53,280 nucleotides of DNA from Caldilineaceae bacterium (GTDB taxonomy: Bacteria; Chloroflexota; Anaerolineae; Caldilineales; Caldilineaceae), in contig JAJDZJ010000006.1 in the NCBI GenBank assembly GCA_022824685.1, positions 1 through 53,280 on the forward strand, given 5' to 3'. Position numbers and translations under genes: made by a program. Under the pieces are notes generated by a model. It ran no database searches and was not told the DNA's origin. It saw nothing but the letters and a program-made list of their open reading frames with translations. Each line of letters starts with the position of its first letter. Positions within the stretch are counted from its first letter, which is position 1. Of the stretch, positions 1-7,554 are shown piece by piece.

Positions 1-118
1 GCCCTCAGTCGGCGAGATAAGTTAAATTCTCCGTCTACGTGCCATCTTTCGTACATTTCCCTGTGTCTTACCCCGACCTGGAAGAGTATTCGGCTGCATT
101 TCGATGTTCTGACCCAAT

Positions 119-979
119 TTAGATGCAATCGCCCTGGGCAGAAAATGTCCGCGCCGCAAACTGCTTGAAGGAGGTTGGGCGCCGTCCCAACAGCCAGCCA
201 AGCACATTGCTGTTCCCGACAAGGCCGTGACGATCATAGTAGCGGAACATGGCAGTGAGGGACCGGATCGACTCGCGGGCGATTCCCGCTGCAGCCGCGG
301 CAGATTCCCATTCGTCGAGAGGCGTCTGAACCGCCTCAACTTTCCTCCCTATGCGGTCGGCCAGTGTCTGCGCCATTTCCTTCGATGACAGATTGGCCGG
401 CCCGGACAGCTCGTAGATGGCGCCCACGTGGCCCTCTTCAGTGAGAATCCGCGCAGCGGCCAGGGCCACGTCCGCCAGGTCGACCAGCGCGAAGCGGGAC
501 CGCACGCTGTAGGGCACAGGGTAGATGCCTCCGGATTCTATCTGTTGCCGGTAGGCGAGGAGATTCTGCATATAGGCGCAAGGCTGCAGAATCGTGAAAG
601 GCAGGCCGCTGCGGAAGATCTCCTCCTCCACGCGCAACTTCCGCCAGTGGTGAGACATCTCTTCCGTCTGGGGGTGGAGGACGGAATGGTACACGAAGCG
701 CTTGACGCCGCCCCGATGCGCGGCCTGCATCGCCAGCCTGGTGATCTGAAGCTCTCGCGGGTGCATATTGGGGCAGATGAGGTAGAGGGCTTCGATGCCG
801 CGGCATGCCTCCCGCCACAGGCTGGAATCCTCCAGGTCCCCGACAACAGTTGTCGCCGCCATCACATCCTGGGCCTGTTCAGGGCGGCGCAGCCAAGCGC
901 GCGCCGGCCGGTCGGTTTTCGCAAGGGCGTCAAGCACGGCCTTGCCTGTCTTGCCGGCGGCGCCGGTCACCAGGATCAT
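119..979 (-). CDS. NmrA-like NAD(P)-binding protein (SDR superfamily)
   Basis: A 286-residue atypical short-chain dehydrogenase with a Rossmann start, GxxGxxG at residues 6-12 directly after the first beta strand. The length and the stretch FVYHSVLHPQ (the place where the NmrA/TMR group has its YxxxS-like strand) fit the NmrA/NAD(P)H-binding family, which includes redox sensors and quinone or isoflavone reductase-like enzymes. The substrate cannot be read from the sequence. It is cytoplasmic with no signal peptide. The ATG at 979 overlaps the stop of the upstream Uma2 gene as ATGA, so the two are probably translated in tandem. The fold assignment is firm; the reaction is unknown. Confidence 0.85.
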   Translation of the reverse strand: MILVTGAAGKTGKAVLDALAKTDRPARAWLRRPEQAQDVMAATTVVGDLEDSSLWREACRGIEALYLICPNMHPRELQITRLAMQAAHRGGVKRFVYHSVLHPQTEEMSHHWRKLRVEEEIFRSGLPFTILQPCAYMQNLLAYRQQIESGGIYPVPYSVRSRFALVDLADVALAAARILTEEGHVGAIYELSGPANLSSKEMAQTLADRIGRKVEAVQTPLDEWESAAAAAGIARESIRSLTAMFRYYDRHGLVGNSNVLGWLLGRRPTSFKQFAARTFSAQGDCI

Positions 980-1584
980 GCTGGGATAAACTCTTCTACA
1001 GGAACTGCGAAGCCGTCCAATACCTCTGAACGGGCGGTTTCCCCAAGGTTCCGCAGCCCGAGCGACTCGTAAGTTCCACCACGCAAGAGATGGATTTCGG
1101 CAGTCTGTCCGTGGGGATCGATGATCCAGTATTCGGGCACGCCGGCTTCGGCGTAGAGTTCGTACTTCAAGCCGCGGTCGTGCGCAGGGTTGGATGGCGA
1201 CTGCACCTCAATTACCAGATTGGGCGCCCCTTCGATGCAGGTCTCTCCGACGATCTCCATTCTTTCGTGGCGAACGAAAAGAATGTCAGGCTGTACAGGG
1301 TCACCCAGTTTTCCGGGAAGTATGACATCAATCGGGGCCACATAGGCAGTTCCCAATGCAGACTCTTCGAGAAAGCCTTCCAGAAAGAATGCAAGACGGG
1401 TAATGACGCGCTGATGGAGAGGGCGGGGCGCAGCTGACATGTAGAGTTCTCCCCGAATGACTTCGTAGCGTATGCCATCGTCTGGGAGAAGAGCATAGTC
1501 GTCATACGTCCACTTTCCCTGCGCCGGCGCGTGCGCGGACTGTGTCGCGTATGTGACAGTCGCGGATTCCCGCGCTCTACGCAC
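976..1584 (-). CDS. Uma2 family PD-(D/E)XK endonuclease-like protein (DUF820)
   Basis: A 202-residue protein with the full Uma2/DUF820 pattern: an N-terminal YDDYALLPDDGIRYEVIRGEL block, a PDILFV strand carrying the catalytic-type Asp, the NLVIEVQSPSN strand with the Glu, and the terminal block with YAEAGVPEYWIIDP. The family has a restriction-endonuclease fold, is widespread in Cyanobacteria and Chloroflexota, and its true role is not established. The GTG start at 1584 is supported by AGGAG about 8 bases upstream. It begins 27 bases beyond a strong minus-strand terminator, so it is likely transcribed separately from the ABC transporter upstream. It shares ATGA with the NmrA-like gene downstream. 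Confidence 0.88.
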   Translation of the reverse strand: MRRARESATVTYATQSAHAPAQGKWTYDDYALLPDDGIRYEVIRGELYMSAAPRPLHQRVITRLAFFLEGFLEESALGTAYVAPIDVILPGKLGDPVQPDILFVRHERMEIVGETCIEGAPNLVIEVQSPSNPAHDRGLKYELYAEAGVPEYWIIDPHGQTAEIHLLRGGTYESLGLRNLGETARSEVLDGFAVPVEEFIPA

Positions 1585-1610
1585 TTTGCGTCTCCTGTTT
1601 CAACTGTGGA

Positions 1611-1655
1611 CAAGCAAAAACAGAGGCCGGCAACCATTCCGTTTGCCGGCCTCTG
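1611..1655 (-). terminator. Rho-independent terminator after the NMT1-type ABC operon
   Basis: A perfect 13-bp inverted repeat (arms 1621-1633 and 1643-1655, CAGAGGCCGGCAA / TTGCCGGCCTCTG) with a 9-base loop. Read on the minus strand the stem is followed at once by TTTTTGCTTG. It lies 31 bases past the stop codon of the solute-binding protein gene and closes that transcription unit. Confidence 0.88.
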
Positions 1656-1686
1656 TTGGCCTGACAATTTCCGTATGACCTAACGG

Positions 1687-2841
1687 CTATTCGCCGCCCT
1701 CGACAAGCTCGACCTCGATGGGCGTGTAGCTGTCTCCCATCAGGTCCCCGTCCACCAGTTCGAGGGCCGCCTTGGCCAGGTCTGTGCGGGCCGCGCCTTC
1801 GCTTGGCGGTTCTGAAATTACGCCCCCGTCAACCGACACCTGCACCGTCTGATCCCAAAGCGCCTGGTCCAAAACGCCGATGCCTTCGGGCGACGGCCAG
1901 ATCAGCTTGTTGATTTCGTTCAGCTGCCAGCTCATGTGACTGTGGCCCAGGGTTGGCCCATTGTCGAGCACGACCTGCACACAGGCATCGAAGCTGTCGC
2001 GACAGAACTGCCAGCCCTTGAAACTGGCGGCAAGGAAGCGGATCGCAATGTCCTCATTGCCCTCCTCAGCCAGCCAGGCCTCGCGCGCGAAGACATGATC
2101 CTGCAGCATCGCGGTCCCGACGTCGTTGAAGTCGATGACCACCAGGTCGGAAGGCTGGTAGAGCTCCCCGGTGTCGGGGTTGACCGCCTCCAAGACCTGC
2201 GCATATTCGTTGTAGATCATCGCCTGGGCGGCATCGAGCTCCCGGTTGAGCAGAGCCAGCATGTCGAAGCTCTGTTGGATGACGGTGACGTCGTCAGGGT
2301 TGTTCGGGTCGATACCCTCGGCGCGCATCGCCACGAACAGTTCATGCTCGTTGCCAAACCCCCAGGTTCCGATCTTCTTGCCGGCCATATCGGCAATCGT
2401 CTCGACCGGCGCGTCTGCCCAGGAGACCTCCAACGTGCCGCTGCGCTGGAAAACCTGGGCAATGTTGACCAGATCAGCGCCTTCAGCGCGCGAGGCCAGC
2501 ACCTTGGGCACCCATGCCAGACCAAACTCAGCCTGGCCGGAGGCGACTACCTGCTGGGGCACAATGTCTACGGCGCCTTCAAGGATGGTAACGTCCAGGC
2601 ACTGCTCCGCGTAAAATCCCTGGTCGACTGCCGCAAAGTAGCCCGCGAATTGGGACTGTGTCACCCACTGAAGCTGCAGGCTGACAGGGGTGAGCTCGGC
2701 GCAGCCGTCCCCGGCCGCGCTTTCCGCTGGGGCCTGTTCCGCTTCCGTATCCATCGCTGGAGCGGCTGGCGCGACGCATGCCCCAAGCGCCAGAATGAGC
2801 AACGCGCAGCCCGTGAGCAACAATGAAGTTCGCTTCTGCAT
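1687..2841 (-). CDS. ABC transporter solute-binding lipoprotein, NMT1/THI5-SsuA type
   Basis: A 384-residue periplasmic-type binding protein. The chosen ATG at 2841 has GGGAGGA just upstream and gives a classical lipoprotein signal: basic MQKR, a hydrophobic stretch and a lipobox LGAC with Cys22, followed by an Ala/Pro linker. The mature part (LQLQWVTQSQFAGYFAAVDQGFYAEQCLDV near its start) is the hallmark of the NMT1/THI5 group, which binds thiamin-pyrimidine, riboflavin, pyrimidines, sulfonates or nitrate. It sits 43 bases after a permease gene in the order ATPase, permease, binding protein. Location near hydantoinase and ureidopropionase genes suggests a pyrimidine- or hydantoin-like ligand, but this is inferred from context. 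A longer ORF reading back to 2955 lacks a ribosome site. Confidence 0.93.
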   Translation of the reverse strand: MQKRTSLLLTGCALLILALGACVAPAAPAMDTEAEQAPAESAAGDGCAELTPVSLQLQWVTQSQFAGYFAAVDQGFYAEQCLDVTILEGAVDIVPQQVVASGQAEFGLAWVPKVLASRAEGADLVNIAQVFQRSGTLEVSWADAPVETIADMAGKKIGTWGFGNEHELFVAMRAEGIDPNNPDDVTVIQQSFDMLALLNRELDAAQAMIYNEYAQVLEAVNPDTGELYQPSDLVVIDFNDVGTAMLQDHVFAREAWLAEEGNEDIAIRFLAASFKGWQFCRDSFDACVQVVLDNGPTLGHSHMSWQLNEINKLIWPSPEGIGVLDQALWDQTVQVSVDGGVISEPPSEGAARTDLAKAALELVDGDLMGDSYTPIEVELVEGGE

Positions 2842-2884
2842 GAGATCCTCCCGACCTAAAGTGTTTGGGTAGATTGTGCCGTGA

Positions 2885-3826
2885 CTAGGCGCGGAAAGTC
2901 GGATGCCATGGCAGCGCCAGCCTCTCCGCAAGCAATATGACAAGATAGATGGCAATGCCGATCAGACATGCCACGAGAATCGCGGCCCAGGCCGACGCAA
3001 AGCGGAACAGCGCGGCTTCCTGCGTGATAAAGACGCCCAACGCAATGCGGGGCCCGCCAAAGTACTCGCCCACAATGGCGCCGATCATGGCGAGCGCCCC
3101 CGCCACCTTAAGGCCGCTGAAAAGAGAAGGCAGCGCGTTGGGGATCCGCAGCTTGACCAGGATTTCGGAGTCGCTGGCTGCATACGAACGCATCAGTTCC
3201 AGCGACCGCGCATCGACCGACACCAGACCTCGCACGGTATTGATCATGATAGGGAAAAAGATCATGATGGTCACAATCGCCATTTTCGAGAACGGGTTGT
3301 CGAGGCCGAACCAGTTGTTCATGATCGGCGCGAACGCGATGATCGGCATCGAATTGGCCGCGATGGCAAAGGGCAGCAAAGCCTCGCGCGTGGCGGTCCA
3401 GCGCGCCGCGGCAATTGCTACAGCGATTCCTGCCACTGTTCCCATCGCCATCCCCCCCAATGCCTCTTTCAGCGTGAACCAACTGGCTGCCAGGATGGGC
3501 GTGAGATTGTTGCCCCGCAGTAGGAGAAACGTGCGCCCGCCCAGGCTGAACGCCAGCCACTGAGCCTCCTGCAGCGAGGCCTGCATCTCAGGCGAAAGGT
3601 CTGCCGGCAGAACGGTGAAGAACCGATTCTCCAAGGAGATGTCCTCCCCCTCTCCCGATACCGAGGCATCAAGAGCCGCCACCTGCACAAGATTGCCGGC
3701 AATGGCCGATGGCTTTGGCAACAGAAACTGCTGAATGTTGAAAGCAGTCACCAGCGACTCCCACAGGACGACCAGCACGACCAGGATGACAGCCGGAGCC
3801 CAAAACCGTTGCCTGGGTTCGCTCAT
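2885..3826 (-). CDS. ABC transporter permease (SsuC/ThiX-like)
   Basis: A 313-residue inner-membrane permease of the BPD_transp_1 family. One N-terminal membrane helix is followed by an unusually long outside segment of about 70 residues, then five further helices. The EAA-type loop is seen around the SYAASDSEILVKLRIPNALPS stretch, the contact site for the ATPase. The start codon overlaps the ATPase stop as ATGA. It should pair with the ATPase at 3823-4626, the binding protein at 1687-2841 and, plausibly, the second permease at 6637-7554. The ligand is unknown; a pyrimidine or ureide is suggested by the neighbours. Confidence 0.93.
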   Translation of the reverse strand: MSEPRQRFWAPAVILVVLVVLWESLVTAFNIQQFLLPKPSAIAGNLVQVAALDASVSGEGEDISLENRFFTVLPADLSPEMQASLQEAQWLAFSLGGRTFLLLRGNNLTPILAASWFTLKEALGGMAMGTVAGIAVAIAAARWTATREALLPFAIAANSMPIIAFAPIMNNWFGLDNPFSKMAIVTIMIFFPIMINTVRGLVSVDARSLELMRSYAASDSEILVKLRIPNALPSLFSGLKVAGALAMIGAIVGEYFGGPRIALGVFITQEAALFRFASAWAAILVACLIGIAIYLVILLAERLALPWHPTFRA

Positions 3827-4626
3827 GCCGCCTTCCTCTCCGGTTGGTCGCCGGCTTCGCTGACGCGAAGGGCCTCCCGTACAGTCGTCTCCAACTCGAA
3901 GAAGCGTACGTTGCTGCGTGTCTCCGCATTACGGGGTTGGGGCAGGTCGATGGCGATGTCGGCAGTGATGCGGCCCGGTCTCGCCGACATAACGATCACC
4001 CTCGTCGACAGGAATACAGCTTCCGTGATGCTGTGAGTCACGAAGAGCACAGTCGTGTCCGTCTTTCGCCAGATGTTGAGAAGCTCCAGGTTGAGCCGTT
4101 CGCGCGTCATCTCGTCCAGCGCGCCAAAGGGCTCATCCATCAGCAGAATGGACGGTTCAAAGGAGAGCGCGCGGGCGATCGCCACCCTCTGCTGCATGCC
4201 GCCAGAAAGCTGCCAAGGATAGTGACCCGCAAAATCGGACAGTTCGACCAGTTCCAACATGGCCTGGGTCCGGCTCTCCTTCTCGGAGCGGCTGAACTGC
4301 ATTAACTCCAGCGGCAGCTGCACGTTCTTGGCAACAGTGCGCCAATCGTAAAGAGTCGCGGCCTGGAAAACGATCCCATAGTCCTGATCGAGCCGGGCTT
4401 GCCGGGCGCTCTTGCCATTGATCGCGGCGACGCCGGAGGTTGGCTGGACCAGATCACCCACAACGCGCAAGAGAGTGGACTTCCCGCAACCGGACGGCCC
4501 GATCAACGAAATGAACTCGTTTTGCTCGATCCGCAGGTCAATTTCCTTTAGCGCATGGACCTGGTCGGAGGCGCCTTCACCGAAAATCATGTCGACGTTT
4601 TCGAGAATGACAACAGGGCCGGGCAT
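3823..4626 (-). CDS. ABC transporter ATP-binding protein (SsuB/NrtD-like)
   Basis: A 267-residue nucleotide-binding subunit. Walker A GPSGCGKST is at residues 43-51, a Q-loop Gln is near residue 88, the signature is LSGGMQQRVAIARAL, Walker B is ILLMDEPFGALD, and the H-loop follows as VTHSITEA. This subgroup powers nitrate/sulfonate/thiamin-precursor transporters. The ATG at 4626 was chosen over an in-frame start at 4761 because the extra 45 residues have no family counterpart and because a good minus-strand promoter lies at 4692-4721, inside that extension. It is the first gene of the unit ATPase-permease-binding protein. Confidence 0.94.
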   Translation of the reverse strand: MPGPVVILENVDMIFGEGASDQVHALKEIDLRIEQNEFISLIGPSGCGKSTLLRVVGDLVQPTSGVAAINGKSARQARLDQDYGIVFQAATLYDWRTVAKNVQLPLELMQFSRSEKESRTQAMLELVELSDFAGHYPWQLSGGMQQRVAIARALSFEPSILLMDEPFGALDEMTRERLNLELLNIWRKTDTTVLFVTHSITEAVFLSTRVIVMSARPGRITADIAIDLPQPRNAETRSNVRFFELETTVREALRVSEAGDQPERKAA

Positions 4627-4691
4627 GGAATAACTCTCGGTTTGGCAACGGTTGAATCTTGCGAAGATAGTTCGGGCATGAAGTGGTGTCG

Positions 4692-4721
4692 ATTGTAGCA
4701 CACGCCCATATGCGAAGCCAA
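4692..4721 (-). promoter_or_regulatory. Promoter of the ABC ATPase operon
   Basis: On the minus strand TTGGCT (plus 4716-4721) is followed after 18 bases by TACAAT (plus 4692-4697), preceded by TGC, an extended -10. Transcription would start near 4685, about 60 bases before the ATG at 4626. Box matches are 4/6 and 5/6. Confidence 0.6.
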
Positions 4722-4738
4722 CCAGAAAATTCTCTGGT
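4721..4738. promoter_or_regulatory. 18-bp palindrome abutting the -35 box (putative operator)
   Basis: ACCAGAAAATTCTCTGGT is self-complementary at 16 of 18 positions. It touches the upstream edge of the -35 box of the transporter promoter, a typical place for an activator or repressor dimer. No regulator gene was recognised nearby. Confidence 0.45.
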
Positions 4739-5127
4739 CCCCTTCTTCCTGTGAAGTGCAATCCGGGAAATGGGCGCTGCCCTGAGGGTTGTCGCGCCGT
4801 GCATCAGTTCAATAAGCGGGCCATGCGAGGCGAGGGCGACCGGCTGCCGGGCATGGGTCTGGACGTACTCGCAGACACATGTCAAGCAGGGCGCCCCGGG
4901 GCAGAGAGCATCCCCCCACCGCCCGCCCAGAGGCAGGTTGAGGCATGGCAGCGCCCGCGCAGTTTTGCTCTCCGAAAAGGCAAAGTTACACTGAGAAAAT
5001 GCCATTGCACGCCTCCAGTCATGCTTGGACAGGCGCGCCAATGCTGGGCGGGCGGTTTCCCATTCTCACGCATGAATCCGCGCTCCACTCAAACTCCGCG
5101 TCACCCATTTCACGGGGGCAATCTGCT
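4739..5127. other. Divergent intergenic region upstream of sulfatase
   Basis: This is the upstream part of the 501-base gap between the divergent ATPase and sulfatase genes. ORFs here overlap on both strands and none has family-like sequence or a ribosome site. I see no clear plus-strand promoter for the sulfatase; the only good regulatory signals are the promoter and palindrome just to the left. Confidence 0.4.
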
Positions 5128-6615
5128 ATGTCTGACAAGCAGCCGCACATCCTGATTTTCAACCCCGACCAGTGGCGGGGCGACGCGCTGGGCCACATGG
5201 GCGACCCCGGCGCCGTTACGCCCGTGCTGGACCAATTTGCGCGAACTGAGGGAGTCTCCTTTTCCAATGCCTTCTGCCAGAACCCCGTCTGCACGCCCAG
5301 CCGCTGCTCCTTCATGACGGGTTGGTACCCTCATGTGCGCGGCCACCGCACCATGTTCCACATGCTGCGCCCGGACGAACCGATGCTCCTGCGGACATTG
5401 CGCGACAATGGCTACCATGTATGGTGGGGCGGCAAGAACGACGTCGTTCCAGCTCAGAACGGCTACGCCGGCTACTGTGATGTCAAGTACACGCCGCCGC
5501 AGCCGGAGCGCCTCCAGAAGAATCCCCACCTGCTGACCGAGTGGCGCGGAGACCCCGACGGCGACAACTACTATTCGTTCTACGTGGGCCGGACTGAGAT
5601 TCCCGAAGGCGAGAGGGTGGCCTACGACTCTGACTGGGCGATGGTCGAAGGGGCAGTCGAGCAGATTGAGAACGCGCCGCCGGGCCAGCCGCTCTGCATC
5701 TATCTTCCACTGTCGTATCCCCATCCTCCCTATGCGGTAGAGGAGCCCTGGTACAGCCAGGTCGACCCGGCCCGCATTCCCGAACGAACCCCAACGCCAA
5801 GTCAGGAGCGCGGCGGGTGGGAAGGATATCCCAGTATAGTGAAGGGGATCTATGAAGGGCTGCAGATGCAGGAGTGGTCTGAGGAGCGACTGCGTGAGCT
5901 ACGCCGCACCTACTACGGGATGTGCGCTCGCGTTGATCACCAGTTCGGCATGGTCCTGGAGGCGCTGAAGAAGGCGGGGATGTACGAAGACACGCTGGTA
6001 TTCTTCTTTTCCGACCACGGCGACTTCACCGGTGACTATGGCCTGGTCGAAAAGACGCAGAATACGTTTCAGGACTGTCTGACACGCGTTCCGCTTCTGG
6101 TCAAGCCGCCGGCAAACACGAAGGTGGCGCCGCGCGTCTCCGATGCGCTGGTGGAGCTGATCGACTTCCCGGCCACTGTGTTCGCGCTGACCGGAATCGA
6201 GGCGGGCTACGACCACTTTGGCCGTTCACTGCTGCCCCTGCTTGCCGAGGAAACGGACAGCCACCGGGACGCTGTATTCTGTGAGGGGGGACGCCTCCAC
6301 GGTGAGCGCCAGTGTAGGGAACTGGAAAGCAAAGCTCAACCCGGATTCCTGTACTGGCCGCGTCTTCGCCTCCAGATGGAGGAGGGCCCGGAGCACACCA
6401 AGGCGGCGATGTGCCGGACCGCGGAACACAAATACGTGAGACGTTTCTACGAGCGGGACGAGCTATACGACCTGAAAGCCGACCCGCGCGAGACGCGAAA
6501 TGTGATCGACGATCCGGGCTACCAGGACGTGTTGGCCTCCCTCAAAGAGCGGATGTTGCAGTGGTACATGGAAACCAGCGATGTGGTTCCGCATGAAACG
6601 GACAGCCGGCGATGA
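5128..6615 (+). CDS. Sulfatase (alkaline phosphatase superfamily)
   Basis: A 495-residue type I sulfatase that would hydrolyse a sulfate ester. The active-site consensus CxPSR occurs as CTPSR, with Cys55 expected to become formylglycine. A second metal/active-site block, FFFSDHGDFTGDYGLVEK, is in the middle, and the C-terminal region ends with the usual ELYDLKADPRETRN. The ATG at 5128 has GGGGG nine bases upstream; in-frame codons before it (from 4945) look non-coding. No signal peptide is visible, so it may act in the cytoplasm. It is the only plus-strand gene in the first 20 kb and separates two parts of an ABC transporter. The exact substrate (glycan, aryl or choline sulfate) cannot be told. 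Confidence 0.93.
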   Translation: MSDKQPHILIFNPDQWRGDALGHMGDPGAVTPVLDQFARTEGVSFSNAFCQNPVCTPSRCSFMTGWYPHVRGHRTMFHMLRPDEPMLLRTLRDNGYHVWWGGKNDVVPAQNGYAGYCDVKYTPPQPERLQKNPHLLTEWRGDPDGDNYYSFYVGRTEIPEGERVAYDSDWAMVEGAVEQIENAPPGQPLCIYLPLSYPHPPYAVEEPWYSQVDPARIPERTPTPSQERGGWEGYPSIVKGIYEGLQMQEWSEERLRELRRTYYGMCARVDHQFGMVLEALKKAGMYEDTLVFFFSDHGDFTGDYGLVEKTQNTFQDCLTRVPLLVKPPANTKVAPRVSDALVELIDFPATVFALTGIEAGYDHFGRSLLPLLAEETDSHRDAVFCEGGRLHGERQCRELESKAQPGFLYWPRLRLQMEEGPEHTKAAMCRTAEHKYVRRFYERDELYDLKADPRETRNVIDDPGYQDVLASLKERMLQWYMETSDVVPHETDSRR

Positions 6616-6636
6616 ATATGTCTGTTGAGGATGTGA

Positions 6637-7554
6637 TCACGTCTCCGTTGCCTGTCTCTGCACGACAATTCTCTCCAAGAGAGAGATGACCAGGAAGAAG
6701 ACCATTCCGGTGAAGGAGGCGAAGAGGATCGAGGCCCAAAGTCTTTCAGGCCCGGTGGCGTAATACTGGTTGTAGTTAAGAATAATGCGGCCCAAACCGT
6801 CGGCGATGCCGCTGGGGAGTTCTCCAATGATCGCCCCGACCACGCTGGCCGTCGCCGAGACTTTGAGTGCCGTGAATATGTAGGGAAGGGCGGAGGGTAC
6901 CCGTAACTTCCACAATATATCCCACGACGACGCCGCGTAGGAGTGCATCAGCTCGACCGCGGTCGGTTCCGGAGAGCGCAGCCCCTGCAGCGTGTTAATC
7001 GTTACGGGGAAGAAGGTCAGATACGCGGCGATAACAGCCACGGAGAACCAGCTGCCCCCCAACCAGATGACGACCATGGGCGCGATCGCCAGCAGGGGAA
7101 CAGTCTGCGATGCCACGACATAGGGCAACAGGCCCCGTTCCAGCAGCCCGGAGTGCGCAAAGGCGACCCCGAGCGAGAATCCCAGCATCCCGCCGATGAG
7201 GAAGCCGACCACGGCCTCCTGCAGGGTAAACAGAGAGGCCTTTAGCAAAATGGTCAGCAGAATTGTATCGCTGCCGCGGCGCGGCGGCAGGAAGATGGTC
7301 AGCAGAATGTCCCAGACGTGGGGCATTGCCCGGTCATCGGCCCGAACCGGCAACTGCACTTCGCACAGGCCGACCGCGGCGCAGAGCGCGCCAGCGGGCC
7401 TGTCTGCCTCCGCCTGAACCGGCACTGTCCCCCGGAGATATGCGCCGCCCGGCGCGCCAAGCAGCTTATACGCCTCCCAGAAAATCGCCAGGAGCGCAAC
7501 GATCAAGACAAAATACCCGACCGCGTTCAGCGGGGGCAGCCTGACCCGTGTCAC
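6637..7554 (-). CDS. ABC transporter permease (SsuC/ThiX-like), second copy
   Basis: A 305-residue BPD_transp_1 permease. The GTG at 7554 overlaps the hydantoinase stop as GTGA, a better start than the TTG at 7614. Like the permease at 2885-3826 it has one N-terminal helix and then an atypically long outside segment before the core; the ATPase-contact loop is the SYAASSWDILWKLRVPSALPY stretch, closely matching its paralogue. Two related permeases in one locus suggest a heterodimeric channel working with the single ATPase and binding protein. Its coupling to the hydantoinase gene ties the transported compound to cyclic-ureide metabolism. It is cut off from its partner genes by the plus-strand sulfatase. 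Confidence 0.92.
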   Translation of the reverse strand: MTRVRLPPLNAVGYFVLIVALLAIFWEAYKLLGAPGGAYLRGTVPVQAEADRPAGALCAAVGLCEVQLPVRADDRAMPHVWDILLTIFLPPRRGSDTILLTILLKASLFTLQEAVVGFLIGGMLGFSLGVAFAHSGLLERGLLPYVVASQTVPLLAIAPMVVIWLGGSWFSVAVIAAYLTFFPVTINTLQGLRSPEPTAVELMHSYAASSWDILWKLRVPSALPYIFTALKVSATASVVGAIIGELPSGIADGLGRIILNYNQYYATGPERLWASILFASFTGMVFFLVISLLERIVVQRQATET

